Shown here: positions 1-8,985 of the stretch, in pieces | Layout of the letters: every line of letters begins with the position of its first letter | Numbering within the stretch: position 1 is the stretch's first letter | Source: Paracoccus haematequi | Lineage (GTDB): Bacteria; Pseudomonadota; Alphaproteobacteria; Rhodobacterales; Rhodobacteraceae | Length of the DNA: 64,000 nucleotides | Assembly (NCBI RefSeq): GCF_900631945.1 | Contig: NZ_UZWE01000029.1 | Coordinates: 124,001 to 188,000, forward strand | Direction of reading: 5' to 3' | Notes under the pieces: model-generated | Databases searched by the model: none | The model's input: the letters and a program-made list of their open reading frames with translations, nothing else | What the model was told of the DNA's origin: nothing | Program-made: the position numbers and the translations under genes

Positions 1-791
1 GCGTCGGGGCGCAGGAACAGGACCAGCATCACCGTCAGGAAGGCTGCATACACGACGACCTCGCCCAGGGTGGGGGCGTCGCGGTATCCCAGGACGCCCG
101 CCAGCACCGTGCCCAAGGGGCTGGTTTCGGGCAGGATGTGGCTGATGTCATAGACGCGCGCCTGCAAGCCGTTCCAGACGCCCGCCTCGTGCAGGGCCTT
201 CAGCGATCCCGCCAGCAGCCCGGCGGCCACGAACAGGATGAAGACCCCCGTCCAGCGGAAGAAGCGCGCCAGATCCAGCCGCAGCGCGCCCGCATAGATC
301 CCCCAGCCGATCCCGGCCGAGACGGCGACCCCCAGGGCCGCGCCCAGCGGCGCCATCGCGTCGCGGCTTTGCTGAAGCACCGCCAGCAGGAAGAAGATCG
401 ATTCCAGCCCCTCGCGGGCGACGGCCAGGAACACCATGCCGATCAGCGCCCAGGCCCCGCCGCCCACCGCCGCCTCGACCGAGGCGTGCAGCGTCGACTT
501 CATCGACCGCGCCGCGCGGCGCATCCAGAAGACCATCCAGACCAGCACCGCCACGGCGACAAGCCCGATCACGCCTTCGAACAGTTCCTGCGCCTTTTGC
601 GGGAACGAGGCGCTTGCCAGTTGCAGCGCGGCGCCCGCGAACAGGGCGGCGGCGATGGCCAGGAACACGCCGATCCAGACGGCGGGCAGCCAGGCCGCGC
701 GCCCCGTGCGGCGCAGGTATCCCGCGATGATGCCGACGATCAGCGCGGCCTCCAGCCCCTCGCGCAGCATGATCAGGAATGGTGCAAGCAT
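1..791 (-). CDS. efeU: FTR1-family iron permease EfeU (C-terminus outside window)
   Basis: An integral membrane permease that imports iron, usually with the periplasmic partners EfeO and EfeB. About 263 residues are present and the gene runs off the left edge; the family is usually about 270-280 aa, so little is missing. The start is the ATG whose complement lies at 789-791; the protein opens MLAPFLIMLREGLEAAL. Two REGLE motifs are visible, in helix 1 and again around residue 125 (VAREGLESIFF). These are the iron-binding signature of FTR1 proteins. Several hydrophobic segments follow. efeO and efeB, if present, would lie beyond the left edge. Identification is from the paired REGLE motifs and topology. 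Confidence 0.87.
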   Translation of the reverse strand, partial: MLAPFLIMLREGLEAALIVGIIAGYLRRTGRAAWLPAVWIGVFLAIAAALFAGAALQLASASFPQKAQELFEGVIGLVAVAVLVWMVFWMRRAARSMKSTLHASVEAAVGGGAWALIGMVFLAVAREGLESIFFLLAVLQQSRDAMAPLGAALGVAVSAGIGWGIYAGALRLDLARFFRWTGVFILFVAAGLLAGSLKALHEAGVWNGLQARVYDISHILPETSPLGTVLAGVLGYRDAPTLGEVVVYAAFLTVMLVLFLRPD

Positions 792-1144
792 GGCGTTTCC
801 CCTGCTCGGTGCCGCGATTCGATCACTACGCCACCCATGCGCCGAGTCAATCCAGATTATTTGGGTCGGATATTCTGTCGCAGTCCGCGACGGGGCTGTG
901 GGGAAAGGCGGGTTCGTTCCGGCACATCCTTTGGATGAAATACGAAGCCATTGATCATCCCAGGGGCGTGGTCACTTCGATGGCGATTAACTGTTTTGCC
1001 ACAGAATGAATTTGTCCCTGACCTGTCCCGTCGCCCAGGTTGCCCGCAAGGCGGATCATGGCGGGATGCCCGTCATCCGCATCCGCCGCCTGTCGACATC
1101 GTGCCGGTGCCGCCGGTGCGCCAGAATCATGGGATTGAACAGCG
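792..1144. other. Intergenic region between divergent efeU and phosphoesterase genes
   Basis: A 353-bp gap between the divergent starts of efeU and the RTX phosphoesterase gene. I see no convincing gene in it; short open frames here lack family resemblance and ribosome sites. It is less GC-rich around 840-870 and 985-1015, as expected for promoters. The only repeat I can point to is the pair at 1012-1029, listed separately. Confidence 0.5.
1012..1029 (+). promoter_or_regulatory. Weak PhoB-box-like direct repeat
   Basis: TTGTCCC (1012-1018) and CTGTCCC (1023-1029) are 7-mers repeated with 11-bp spacing, the geometry of a Pho box (consensus CTGTCAT-N4-CTGTCAT). They lie about 115 bp upstream of a secreted phosphoesterase. 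The last bases of each half diverge from consensus, so this is only suggestive. Confidence 0.25.
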
Positions 1145-4100
1145 ATGATGATGGACTTCCTGCTGCGCCAGAACGCGGCCTCGATCTTTGACCTCGGCGA
1201 TCTTTACCCTGGCGCGACCGGGTTCGAGATCACCACCTCGGACGCGGGCAGTGCGACCGCCACGATCCAGGACGGCGTGCTGACGATCGAGCCGGGCGCG
1301 CTTGGCCATGCCGACCTGACGCTGACCTTCAAGGATGCCGAGGGCAACAGCGTCACCGACAGCTTCCGCGCCATCGTTGCGGGTCCGAATGCCTACAGCT
1401 TCATCGCCGTGCCGGACACGCAAAGCTATACCTCGACCACGGACCCGGAAATCCGGGCCATGTTCGCCGAGATGATCCAGCATATCGCCGCCCACAAGGA
1501 CGCGCTGAACATCGCCCATGTGTTGCAGGTCGGCGATGTGACCGACAACAACTATGACCATCAGTGGCAGATCGCCAAGGACGCCTGGAGCCATATGGAC
1601 GGCGTCATCGACTATACGCTGGCGGTGGGCAACCACGACCAAGGCGACGGCGGACATGCGCAGGACTTCACCTCGAAGATCGACGATTACTTCACGCCCG
1701 AACAACTGGGCGTGGACGGCACCTATGACGGTTACGACCAGCCTTCGCTGCGCAACAGTTACAATACCTTCACCAGCCCGGACGGGCAGGACTGGCTGAT
1801 CCTCAGCCTGGAATTCGGCGCCCCCGACGACGTGCTGCGATGGGCGGGCGAGGTGATCGAGGGCCATCTGGACCACCGCGTCATCCTCAACACCCATTCC
1901 TGGAACGGCGGCGACAAGCGCGTCGATCCCACCACCGAGGCGCTGACCGGCGAGAACGGCGGCTGGGGCTATGGCATCCGCGACGATGTCCGCAACGTCA
2001 ACGACGGTGAGGACATGTATCGCGAGCTGGCGTCGAAATATCCCAACATCAGCTTCACCTTCAACGGCCACAACTTCCTGGACGGGGCCGAGACCGTGGT
2101 CAGCCAGACTGCGGGCGGCAACACCCTGTATCAGATTTTCGTCAACTATCAAAACGGCATCGCGGATGAGATCACCGGCGGCGGCGACGCCTCGCTGGGG
2201 GGACGCGCGGGCAACGGCGCCTTCCGTATCGTCGTGGTCGACCCCGACAACGACCGCATCACCACGCACACCAAGTTCAGCGGGCTGGACAAGTTCTTCG
2301 ACCGCGTGGACCATCAGGAAACCTTCGAGAACGCCGGGATCGGTGCCCCGAAAGAGATCGCCATCGCCAAGGCTGGCGCGGATCTGGTTCTGGCGGCCGA
2401 TGCCGATGGGTTGGCGGACGTGACGCTGGATGCCTCGGGCACGATCCTGCCGGATGACGGGCGCGCGCTGACCTATCGCTGGTATGACGCGCAGGGCTTG
2501 CTGCTGGCCGAGGGCGACAAGCCCGGACTGTCGGTCGAACTGGGGCAGGGCACCAACCGTCTGGTGCTGGAGGTCAGCGACGATCGGGGTAACGTCAGCC
2601 GCGACGAAAAGACCGTCATCGTCGAGGGCCCGCGCCACTTGCTGACCGAGACCTTCGACGACGGCAAGGCGCAGGGCTGGACCACGCCTGACGCCGCCCG
2701 CCCGCCCTTCCGGATCGGCACCGACACGGGCTTCCAGAAGCCTGCCGTGAACGATGGCGAAACGATCTCGCTGAACCTCTCGTTCGATTCGAGCTTCCGC
2801 CCCTATGACAAGATGACCGGCGATGTCATGCTGTCCTATGACGGCGGCGCGACCTGGAGCGTGCTGAAATCCGTCACCACCGCCAATACCGGCGGCAACA
2901 GTTCGCTGGATCACGTCAACGAGCGCGTCTCGATCGATTTCGAAGCGCCGGTGTCGGCGGAATCGGTCAGCTTCGGCTTCCGGCTCGGCGGCGCGGACAA
3001 TGACTGGTGGTGGGCCATCGACGATGTCGAGGTCAGCGTGGACACCCCCGAGGGGCGCAAGCTGCTGCTGTCGGAAAGCTTTGACGGGCTGACCGACAAG
3101 CTGCAACCGGCCGCCGATGAAAACATCCCCGCCGACCGGCTGGGCTGGACCCACGAGACGCCCGAGGGCTGGGACCGCGAGAATGCCGAAGGCATGGCCC
3201 CCGGCACCACGGAATGGAGCGGCTGGAGCTTTGCCACGCCCGAATTCTGGACCTCGGCCGACCGGCAGGAGCGCGATCACTTCAAGCTGGGCGACGGTGT
3301 GATCGCCATCGCCGATGCCGACGAATGGGACGATTACAACGGCGGCGCGCAGGGCCGCGCCGACAGCTTCGACAGCCGTCTGAAGACCCCGGCCATCGAC
3401 CTGCGCCCCTATGGCGGCGGCCAGCCTGCGGCGGAACCGGCCAGCGTGGCGCGGATCGCCGCGCTGCAACCCGATCAGGGCATTCTGGTCAAGCCGGATG
3501 CGACCGGCCAGATCCTGGACTATACGCTGGTCCTGGACATCCTGGCGGACCGTCCGGCCAAGGGTTGGGCGGGCCTGTTCCAGACCGATGTGACCAATAC
3601 CACCGATGCCGATCTGTATCTGCAAGACGATGGCGGGCTTGGCACGCTGGGCGTCTATGGGGGCGAATTCAAGTTCGGCCAATGGAACCGCGTGACCATC
3701 AGCGTCACGGTCGAGGACGGCGCGCATGTGATGCGCAAATACATCGACGGCACGCTGGTCGGCACGCAGACGGTCGACGGCAACGTCGCCGATGGCAGCC
3801 GCTGGACCATCGACGCGGACAAGGGTTTCCTGCTGTTCGCCGACCGCGACAACTATACGTCGGAAATGTTCGTGAACGCGGTGGCCTTTACCCCGGAACG
3901 GCTGTCGGATGCCGATATCGCCGCGATGGGCGGGGTCGATGCCGACGGTCCGCTGGCCGGATCGGCCACCCAAGGCGCCTTCCAGATGAACTTCGACGGC
4001 GCGCTGGATCGGCTGGATTTCGGCAAGGCCGCCATCGGCACGCTGGCGCCTGCGGACAATCCGGGATCCTTCCTGCTGAAAGGCTCGATCTTCGGCAATC

Positions 4101-5809
4101 CCGATGGCGAAGGCGAGGGCGCGCTATACGCCCAGACCAACGGCGGGAACGAACTGCTGGTCTATCAGGGTAATCCCGATGCCGACTGGACCGATTACGT
4201 CTTCGACATGGTGGTCCATCCCGCGGACAACGACACCATCGGCGCGGTGTTCTATTGGCAGGATGAAGACAACCACTACGAACTGGCCATCGACCAGCAG
4301 AGCTTCACCCGACAGCTTGTCCGCGTCCAGAACGGCGAACGCACGGTCCTGGCGCAGGAATCGGGCGCCTATCGCCACCACGCGGATCAGGATCTGCGCA
4401 TCGCGGTCGGCGACAACGGCATCATCGTCACGCTGGACGATCAGCTTCTGTTCGGCGGCCCGGTCGTCGATGCCGATCCGCTGTCGGGCGGCACGGTCGG
4501 GATCCTCAGCCGTTCGATGGACCGCGCGTCCTTCGACGAGGTGTCGGTGAACGGCCAGGTGTTGTCGGCCCGCGCCCTGGGCCAGACCTGTGCCATCGAT
4601 CTGGACGGCGACGGGCGCGAGGGCATCGCCGTCACCGCTGCCGCGACCATCAGCCCCGCCGCTGTCGCCAGCTATGAATGGCTGCTGGGCGGCAAGGTTG
4701 TCGCGACCGGCCGCGACGCGGTGATTGCCGCGGGCGTCGGCGAATCGCAGGTCACGCTGCGGGTCACGGATGTGAACGGCAAGGTCTCGCAGGATCGCGT
4801 CGATCTTGAGGTGACGGGCCGCGACAAGCTGCTGTTCGCCGACGATTTCCGCAGCGGGTCGCTGGACCGTTATACCATCGTGGACAACGGCACGAACATG
4901 CCCTCGGACTGGCGGATCGTGGATGGCGTTCTGGTTCAGGACAGCGATATCGGATCGGGCCAGCAGGGTCCGGGATGGGGGGCCTGGTCCAAGGGCGGCG
5001 AGGGCGCCTATATCCTGCGCGACGGCACCTATGCGCTGATCGAGGGCGGGCGGGACTGGACCGATTACGCGGTCGAGGTGGACGTGACGCCATCCGATGA
5101 CGATGCCCTTGGGGTTCTGGTCCGCTATGTCGATGACCAGAATTACTACAAGGTCGAACTGGACGATCAGGCGGGACTGGCCCAGATCATCCGCGTCGAA
5201 GACGGCTACGAGACCGTGCTGGCGCGCGGCTGGCACAACTATGCCCAGGACCAGACGATGCGCCTGCGTGTCGAGGCCGAGGGGGACCGCCTGTCGGTCA
5301 GCGTGGACGGGATCGAGGTCTTCGAATCGCTGGTCGCCGACACGGCTTTCGCCAAGGGGGGCGTCGCGCTTTACAGCTATGCCAGCACCGGGCTGGGCTT
5401 TGACAACCTTGCCGTGGTCCGGCTGGACGACGCCCCCTCGATGAACATCGTGATGGGCACGGCGGGGCGCGACCGGCTGCAAGGCACGGACGGCGCCGAC
5501 CTGCTGATCGGCGCGGGCGGCAACATGGATCAGCTGACCGGCGGTGCCGGGGCCGATGTGTTCCATTTCGGCTTCGAGGCCCTGGACGGGGTGCGGGCGC
5601 GGACCACGATCACCGATTACGAGGTCGGCGTGGACCGGATCTCGCTGGCCGAGGGCGTTTCGGTCGCGCGGATCCAGCAGGCGGGGGCCACGGTCGTCGC
5701 CTATCTGGACGATCCCCAGGGTCAGGACGACGCCATCTATATCCGCGGAACGGGCGTGACCGCCGACAGCATCGTCTTCTTCAACGATGATCCCCTGGTG
5801 TTCGCGTAA
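1145..5809 (+). CDS. Giant secreted RTX protein with N-terminal calcineurin-like phosphoesterase domain
   Basis: A 1554-aa protein that probably hydrolyses phosphoesters outside the cell. Residues about 85-385 form a metallophosphoesterase domain with PDTQ (90-93), GDVTDN (130-135), GNHD (162-165), NTHSW near 252 and NGHN near 308 as metal and phosphate ligands. Then come an Ig/PKD-like domain (about 410-495), beta-sandwich and LamG-type domains (about 500-1135), a second PKD-like domain (about 1140-1225), another LamG-like domain, and an RTX tail with GTAGRDRLQGTDGADLL and GGAGADVFHF (about 1447-1490). There is no N-terminal signal peptide, so type I secretion through the RTX tail is inferred; no type I exporter lies in the window. 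Three tandem ATG codons occur at the start and none has a good ribosome site. The VPLPA-CTERM and LysR genes follow. The natural substrate is unknown. Confidence 0.8.
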   Translation: MMMDFLLRQNAASIFDLGDLYPGATGFEITTSDAGSATATIQDGVLTIEPGALGHADLTLTFKDAEGNSVTDSFRAIVAGPNAYSFIAVPDTQSYTSTTDPEIRAMFAEMIQHIAAHKDALNIAHVLQVGDVTDNNYDHQWQIAKDAWSHMDGVIDYTLAVGNHDQGDGGHAQDFTSKIDDYFTPEQLGVDGTYDGYDQPSLRNSYNTFTSPDGQDWLILSLEFGAPDDVLRWAGEVIEGHLDHRVILNTHSWNGGDKRVDPTTEALTGENGGWGYGIRDDVRNVNDGEDMYRELASKYPNISFTFNGHNFLDGAETVVSQTAGGNTLYQIFVNYQNGIADEITGGGDASLGGRAGNGAFRIVVVDPDNDRITTHTKFSGLDKFFDRVDHQETFENAGIGAPKEIAIAKAGADLVLAADADGLADVTLDASGTILPDDGRALTYRWYDAQGLLLAEGDKPGLSVELGQGTNRLVLEVSDDRGNVSRDEKTVIVEGPRHLLTETFDDGKAQGWTTPDAARPPFRIGTDTGFQKPAVNDGETISLNLSFDSSFRPYDKMTGDVMLSYDGGATWSVLKSVTTANTGGNSSLDHVNERVSIDFEAPVSAESVSFGFRLGGADNDWWWAIDDVEVSVDTPEGRKLLLSESFDGLTDKLQPAADENIPADRLGWTHETPEGWDRENAEGMAPGTTEWSGWSFATPEFWTSADRQERDHFKLGDGVIAIADADEWDDYNGGAQGRADSFDSRLKTPAIDLRPYGGGQPAAEPASVARIAALQPDQGILVKPDATGQILDYTLVLDILADRPAKGWAGLFQTDVTNTTDADLYLQDDGGLGTLGVYGGEFKFGQWNRVTISVTVEDGAHVMRKYIDGTLVGTQTVDGNVADGSRWTIDADKGFLLFADRDNYTSEMFVNAVAFTPERLSDADIAAMGGVDADGPLAGSATQGAFQMNFDGALDRLDFGKAAIGTLAPADNPGSFLLKGSIFGNPDGEGEGALYAQTNGGNELLVYQGNPDADWTDYVFDMVVHPADNDTIGAVFYWQDEDNHYELAIDQQSFTRQLVRVQNGERTVLAQESGAYRHHADQDLRIAVGDNGIIVTLDDQLLFGGPVVDADPLSGGTVGILSRSMDRASFDEVSVNGQVLSARALGQTCAIDLDGDGREGIAVTAAATISPAAVASYEWLLGGKVVATGRDAVIAAGVGESQVTLRVTDVNGKVSQDRVDLEVTGRDKLLFADDFRSGSLDRYTIVDNGTNMPSDWRIVDGVLVQDSDIGSGQQGPGWGAWSKGGEGAYILRDGTYALIEGGRDWTDYAVEVDVTPSDDDALGVLVRYVDDQNYYKVELDDQAGLAQIIRVEDGYETVLARGWHNYAQDQTMRLRVEAEGDRLSVSVDGIEVFESLVADTAFAKGGVALYSYASTGLGFDNLAVVRLDDAPSMNIVMGTAGRDRLQGTDGADLLIGAGGNMDQLTGGAGADVFHFGFEALDGVRARTTITDYEVGVDRISLAEGVSVARIQQAGATVVAYLDDPQGQDDAIYIRGTGVTADSIVFFNDDPLVFA

Positions 5810-5843
5810 GCGCGGCCGCCCTCGCATTCAGAAAGGCATAGCC

Positions 5844-6422
5844 ATGTTCAAACCCCTTCTTGCCGCGCTGCTGATGGCGCTTCCCCTGGGCGCGGCGGCG
5901 GCGCCCGTCGCCGCCCCCGTCATCGACGTTCCGCAGGCCAGCGGATATTTCCTGGCCCACGAGGGCACCGGCGACTTCCTGGCCTTTGACGCGCTGGCGG
6001 TGGTCGATGGCGTGGCCACGGGCGACAGCCTGCTGGCCGATCTGTCGCTGACCTTCGATCTGGCGGATCCCCATGCGGACGCCAGCGGCGCCTTTTCGCT
6101 GCGCGACGAGGACGGCTGGCTGGTCGATGGCGTGCTGGACCGGATCAGCGCCAGCGACGGCGTGCTGTCCCTGGTCTTCGGCGATCTGACCGGCAGCATC
6201 GCGGGCCTGTTCGGCGACAGCCTGACCGTGTCGCTGGCCTTCCTGTCGCTGTCCGACTCGGATCCGCTGCGGGCGCTGCGCGATGGCGAAACCTATGACA
6301 TCGCCTATTGGGCCGAGGGGGCGTCCCAGCCCGCGCCGGTGCCGCTGCCCGCCGGGGCGCTGCTTCTGGTGTCGGGTCTGGGGATGCTGGTGCTGCGCCG
6401 GTCGCGCCGCGCGATGGCCTGA
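5844..6422 (+). CDS. VPLPA-CTERM sorting domain protein
   Basis: A 192-aa exported protein. It has a signal peptide (MFKPLLAALLMALPLGAAAA) and a C-terminal exosortase signal: the PVPLPAGALLL motif, a hydrophobic helix, then the basic cluster RRSRR. Such proteins are thought to be processed by an exosortase and attached to the envelope or released into extracellular polymer. The middle, about 130 residues, is beta-rich, acidic and not recognised. The ATG at 5844 is preferred because AGAAAGG lies 7-8 bases upstream; an in-frame ATG further up lacks a site. It follows the RTX phosphoesterase by 34 bp and is probably cotranscribed with it. No exosortase gene is in the window. Confidence 0.75.
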   Translation: MFKPLLAALLMALPLGAAAAPVAAPVIDVPQASGYFLAHEGTGDFLAFDALAVVDGVATGDSLLADLSLTFDLADPHADASGAFSLRDEDGWLVDGVLDRISASDGVLSLVFGDLTGSIAGLFGDSLTVSLAFLSLSDSDPLRALRDGETYDIAYWAEGASQPAPVPLPAGALLLVSGLGMLVLRRSRRAMA

Positions 6423-6430
6423 CCGCCCGG

Positions 6431-6455
6431 CGGCCGGGGCGCGATGCCCCGGCCG
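6431..6455 (+). terminator. GC-rich hairpin after the CTERM gene
   Basis: A perfect 10-bp inverted repeat, CGGCCGGGGC and GCCCCGGCCG, with the 5-nt loop GCGAT, begins 9 bp after the stop codon. No T tract follows, so it may be a weak terminator or an mRNA-stabilising structure separating the CTERM gene from the LysR gene. Confidence 0.5.
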
Positions 6456-6513
6456 TCATGAAACCGCCATATCCCCGCAGTAATCCGGCCGTTCGCAGAC
6501 GGTTGGGTGACTC

Positions 6514-7419
6514 GTGAATTTTTCGCATATCCGGGCCTTTCATGCCGTGGCGCGCGAAGGCGGCGTGGCGCGGGCGGCGCTTGTTGTCGGCGTGTCGCAA
6601 TCCACGCTGTCCCAGCAGATCCATGCGCTTGAGGCCCGCCACGCCCTGCGGCTGTTTGAAAAGCGCGGGCGCAGGCTTGCGCTGACCAATGCGGGCCAGA
6701 ACCTGTTGCAGGTCACCGAACGGCTGATGGAGGTGGTGGACGAGGTTCAGGTCACCCTGCGCGGCCCCGGTGCGCTTGTGGACGGCCATCTGTCGATCAT
6801 GTCCGACAGCACGGCGCTTGCGGTCGAGCTGATGCGCCGCTTTGGCGAACGCCATCCGGCGGTGTCGCTGATGCTGGCCATCGCCTCGGTCGACGATATC
6901 GGCCAGGCCGTGCGTGACGGCAGCGCCGATATCGGCATCGCCATGAACCCGCCGATCGGCGATGTCATCACCGCCGAGCCGCTGATGCGCGAACGCTTCC
7001 ACCTGGTTCTGGCGCGCGATCACCCCCTGGCCCGCCGCCGCGCCGTGGCCTTCCCGGATTTGCAGGGCGAGACGATCATCATGCGCGAACCGGGATCGCG
7101 GACCCGCGCCTTCGTCCAGCAGATGCTGGAGATCGAAGGCGTGCGGGCGGGGCGCGAAATCACCATCCGCGAACGCAGCGCCATCCGCGAGGCGGTGGCG
7201 CGCCGCATGGGCGTCGCGTTCTTCGTGATCTCGGAAGTGCCGCCGGACCGCCGCCTGACCACCCGCCCGCTGATCCCGTCGCGGGCCCGGCTGGAACTGG
7301 ACGAATACCTGCTGATCCGCAAGGACCGTCGGCACAAGCCCGTCGTCGCCGCCTTTCGCGATGTGGTCAGCGGCTTCATCGCCGAGAAACTGCCCGCCGA
7401 AGCCCTGGTCGGGGGCTGA
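6514..7419 (+). CDS. LysR-family transcriptional regulator
   Basis: A 301-aa LysR regulator. Residues 1-60 form the winged helix-turn-helix (SQSTLSQQIHALEARHALRLF, with the FEKRGR turn). The rest is a periplasmic-binding-protein-like effector domain, roughly residues 88-295. Start is a GTG at 6514, giving MNFSHIRAFHAVAREGG. The effector half resembles the LysR type associated with aminoethylphosphonate catabolism, but that is my impression and was not tested. It follows the phosphoesterase and CTERM genes on the same strand, and a decayed relative of its N-terminus lies beside the phosphonate operon at 36.5-36.66 kb. The regulator may therefore respond to a phosphorus compound; this is inference. 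Confidence 0.8.
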   Translation: MNFSHIRAFHAVAREGGVARAALVVGVSQSTLSQQIHALEARHALRLFEKRGRRLALTNAGQNLLQVTERLMEVVDEVQVTLRGPGALVDGHLSIMSDSTALAVELMRRFGERHPAVSLMLAIASVDDIGQAVRDGSADIGIAMNPPIGDVITAEPLMRERFHLVLARDHPLARRRAVAFPDLQGETIIMREPGSRTRAFVQQMLEIEGVRAGREITIRERSAIREAVARRMGVAFFVISEVPPDRRLTTRPLIPSRARLELDEYLLIRKDRRHKPVVAAFRDVVSGFIAEKLPAEALVGG

Positions 7420-7425
7420 CGGTCT

Positions 7426-8985
7426 TTATCGCTGGACCGGAACGGCCATCGGCTGCGGGGCGATCACCCGCCGCGCCTCGGGAAACACGTCCGGCGGGCC
7501 GACCACCACGATCGTGGCGCCCGTTTCGGCGCGCAGCCTTGCGATCAGCGGGGCCTGGTCGGGGCCGAGCGCGGGGTGATCGACCACGATCAGGTCGGGC
7601 TGCATCAGCGCCGCGCGGGCCAGGCCCAGGGCCAGTTGTTCCTGGGTGGACAGGCTGCCCGCCGCCTCGGGCAGCGCCTCGCGGGTGCTGCCGACCCGGT
7701 CCAGAACCTGCCGCAACCCATAGGCGCGGGCCGCGGCGCGGATCGCCCGGCCCTTGGGGCGGGGGGTGACGCCCAGCGTCAGCGTGCGGCGCAGGCTGCC
7801 TTTCAGGACCAGCGGCGCGGGACCGATATAGGCGATGCGCGGCAGGCCCTCGTGGGCGCCATAGGCGATCCGGCCGGACCTCGGCCGGTCCTGCGCGGCG
7901 ATCAGGCGGGCGAGGTCGCTTTTGCCCGATCCCGGCGGTCCCCAGATCACGGCCAGGGCGCCTGCGGGGATATCCAGTTCCGCCGGGCGGTCCAAGTGGG
8001 TGCGGCCGGTGAAGCGCACCGGCACCGGGCCGCGACGCGGGGCGATGCGGCGCAACCGGCTGGGCCGGGCCAGCAGGCGTTCGCAGGCCTCGCGGGCGAT
8101 GCGCCAGGCGCACCAGCGGTCCCAGATCGAGGCAAGGTCGGTCAGCGGCATCACCAGGATCGACAGCACCGCCAGGGCCGCCGCCGTTTCCGCCGTCGGC
8201 AGGCCGCGCTGCGCGGCGGTCCAGATCACCGCCGCGCCGCCAAGCGCCGCGCCCAGCTGAGGCAGCAGGCGCAGCACTTCGCGATGCAACCGCCGCGCGG
8301 TCGCGTCGCGCGCCAGGGTCCGGCCCGCCTGGTCCAGGCGGGCCAGTTCGTTGGCGGTGCGCCCGGTCAGGTCCAGTTCGGTGGCCAGGGCCAGACGCTC
8401 GATCACCGACATGGCGATGCCCGCGCGGCGGCTGCGCAGATGGCGGTGCCGCTGGCCCAGGCCGCCCGCGAACAGCGCGGCGGGGATCAGGGCGGCGCAG
8501 ACCGGCAGCAGCGCCGCGACGGCAAGCGCGGGTTGCAGCAGCACCAGCGTCAGCAGCGCGCCGGACAGGATCGCCAAGGCGGGGATCGCCTGGGCGATGC
8601 CGCCCCCGGCCCAGTTGCGCGCCGCCGACAGATCGCCCACGAAGCGCAGCGACAGCCCGCCCTGGCGCCGCGCGGCCAGGTCCGAACGGTTCATTCCGGC
8701 GATATGGGCATAGAGCCGGTGGCGCAGGCTGCTGGCGAAGCTGTGGCCCACCGACTCGGCCTGGACGCGGGCGGCCATCCGCAGCAGGCCCACGCCGATC
8801 CCGCCCGCGATCAACGGCACGAAGGCCGCGGCCCCCGGCATCTCGCCCCGGCTCATGGCGCCGAAAGCGGATCGGGTGGCGAAGGCCACGGCGCCCAGGG
8901 CGGCGGCCTGGCCGATTCCCAGGCAGGCGATGGCGCACAGCCGCGCCATCCGCCCATCGGCCCCGACCCGGGGCAACCCGCCCAT
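7426..8985 (-). CDS. ABC exporter half-transporter with degenerate nucleotide-binding domain
   Basis: A 519-aa fusion of a transmembrane domain (about residues 1-310, several hydrophobic helices) with an ABC ATPase domain, in the layout of lipid, peptide or thiol exporters such as CydC/CydD. The Walker A motif is intact (GPPGSGKS, near residue 350). The signature is LSTQEQ instead of LSGGQ, and Walker B ends IVVDH, so His occupies the place of the catalytic Glu. ATP binding is likely, but hydrolysis at this site is doubtful unless it pairs with another subunit; none is nearby. The start overlaps the stop of the upstream P-loop gene by one base (TGATG), so the two are translationally coupled. 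Substrate unknown. Confidence 0.7.
   Translation of the reverse strand: MGGLPRVGADGRMARLCAIACLGIGQAAALGAVAFATRSAFGAMSRGEMPGAAAFVPLIAGGIGVGLLRMAARVQAESVGHSFASSLRHRLYAHIAGMNRSDLAARRQGGLSLRFVGDLSAARNWAGGGIAQAIPALAILSGALLTLVLLQPALAVAALLPVCAALIPAALFAGGLGQRHRHLRSRRAGIAMSVIERLALATELDLTGRTANELARLDQAGRTLARDATARRLHREVLRLLPQLGAALGGAAVIWTAAQRGLPTAETAAALAVLSILVMPLTDLASIWDRWCAWRIAREACERLLARPSRLRRIAPRRGPVPVRFTGRTHLDRPAELDIPAGALAVIWGPPGSGKSDLARLIAAQDRPRSGRIAYGAHEGLPRIAYIGPAPLVLKGSLRRTLTLGVTPRPKGRAIRAAARAYGLRQVLDRVGSTREALPEAAGSLSTQEQLALGLARAALMQPDLIVVDHPALGPDQAPLIARLRAETGATIVVVGPPDVFPEARRVIAPQPMAVPVQR

Noticed and set aside
1127-3973. A long minus-strand open frame of about 950 codons opposite the phosphoesterase gene
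   Set aside because: Its translation has no recognisable domain and is rich in Arg, Gly, Val and His as expected from the antisense of a GC-rich gene; the plus strand carries clear catalytic motifs.
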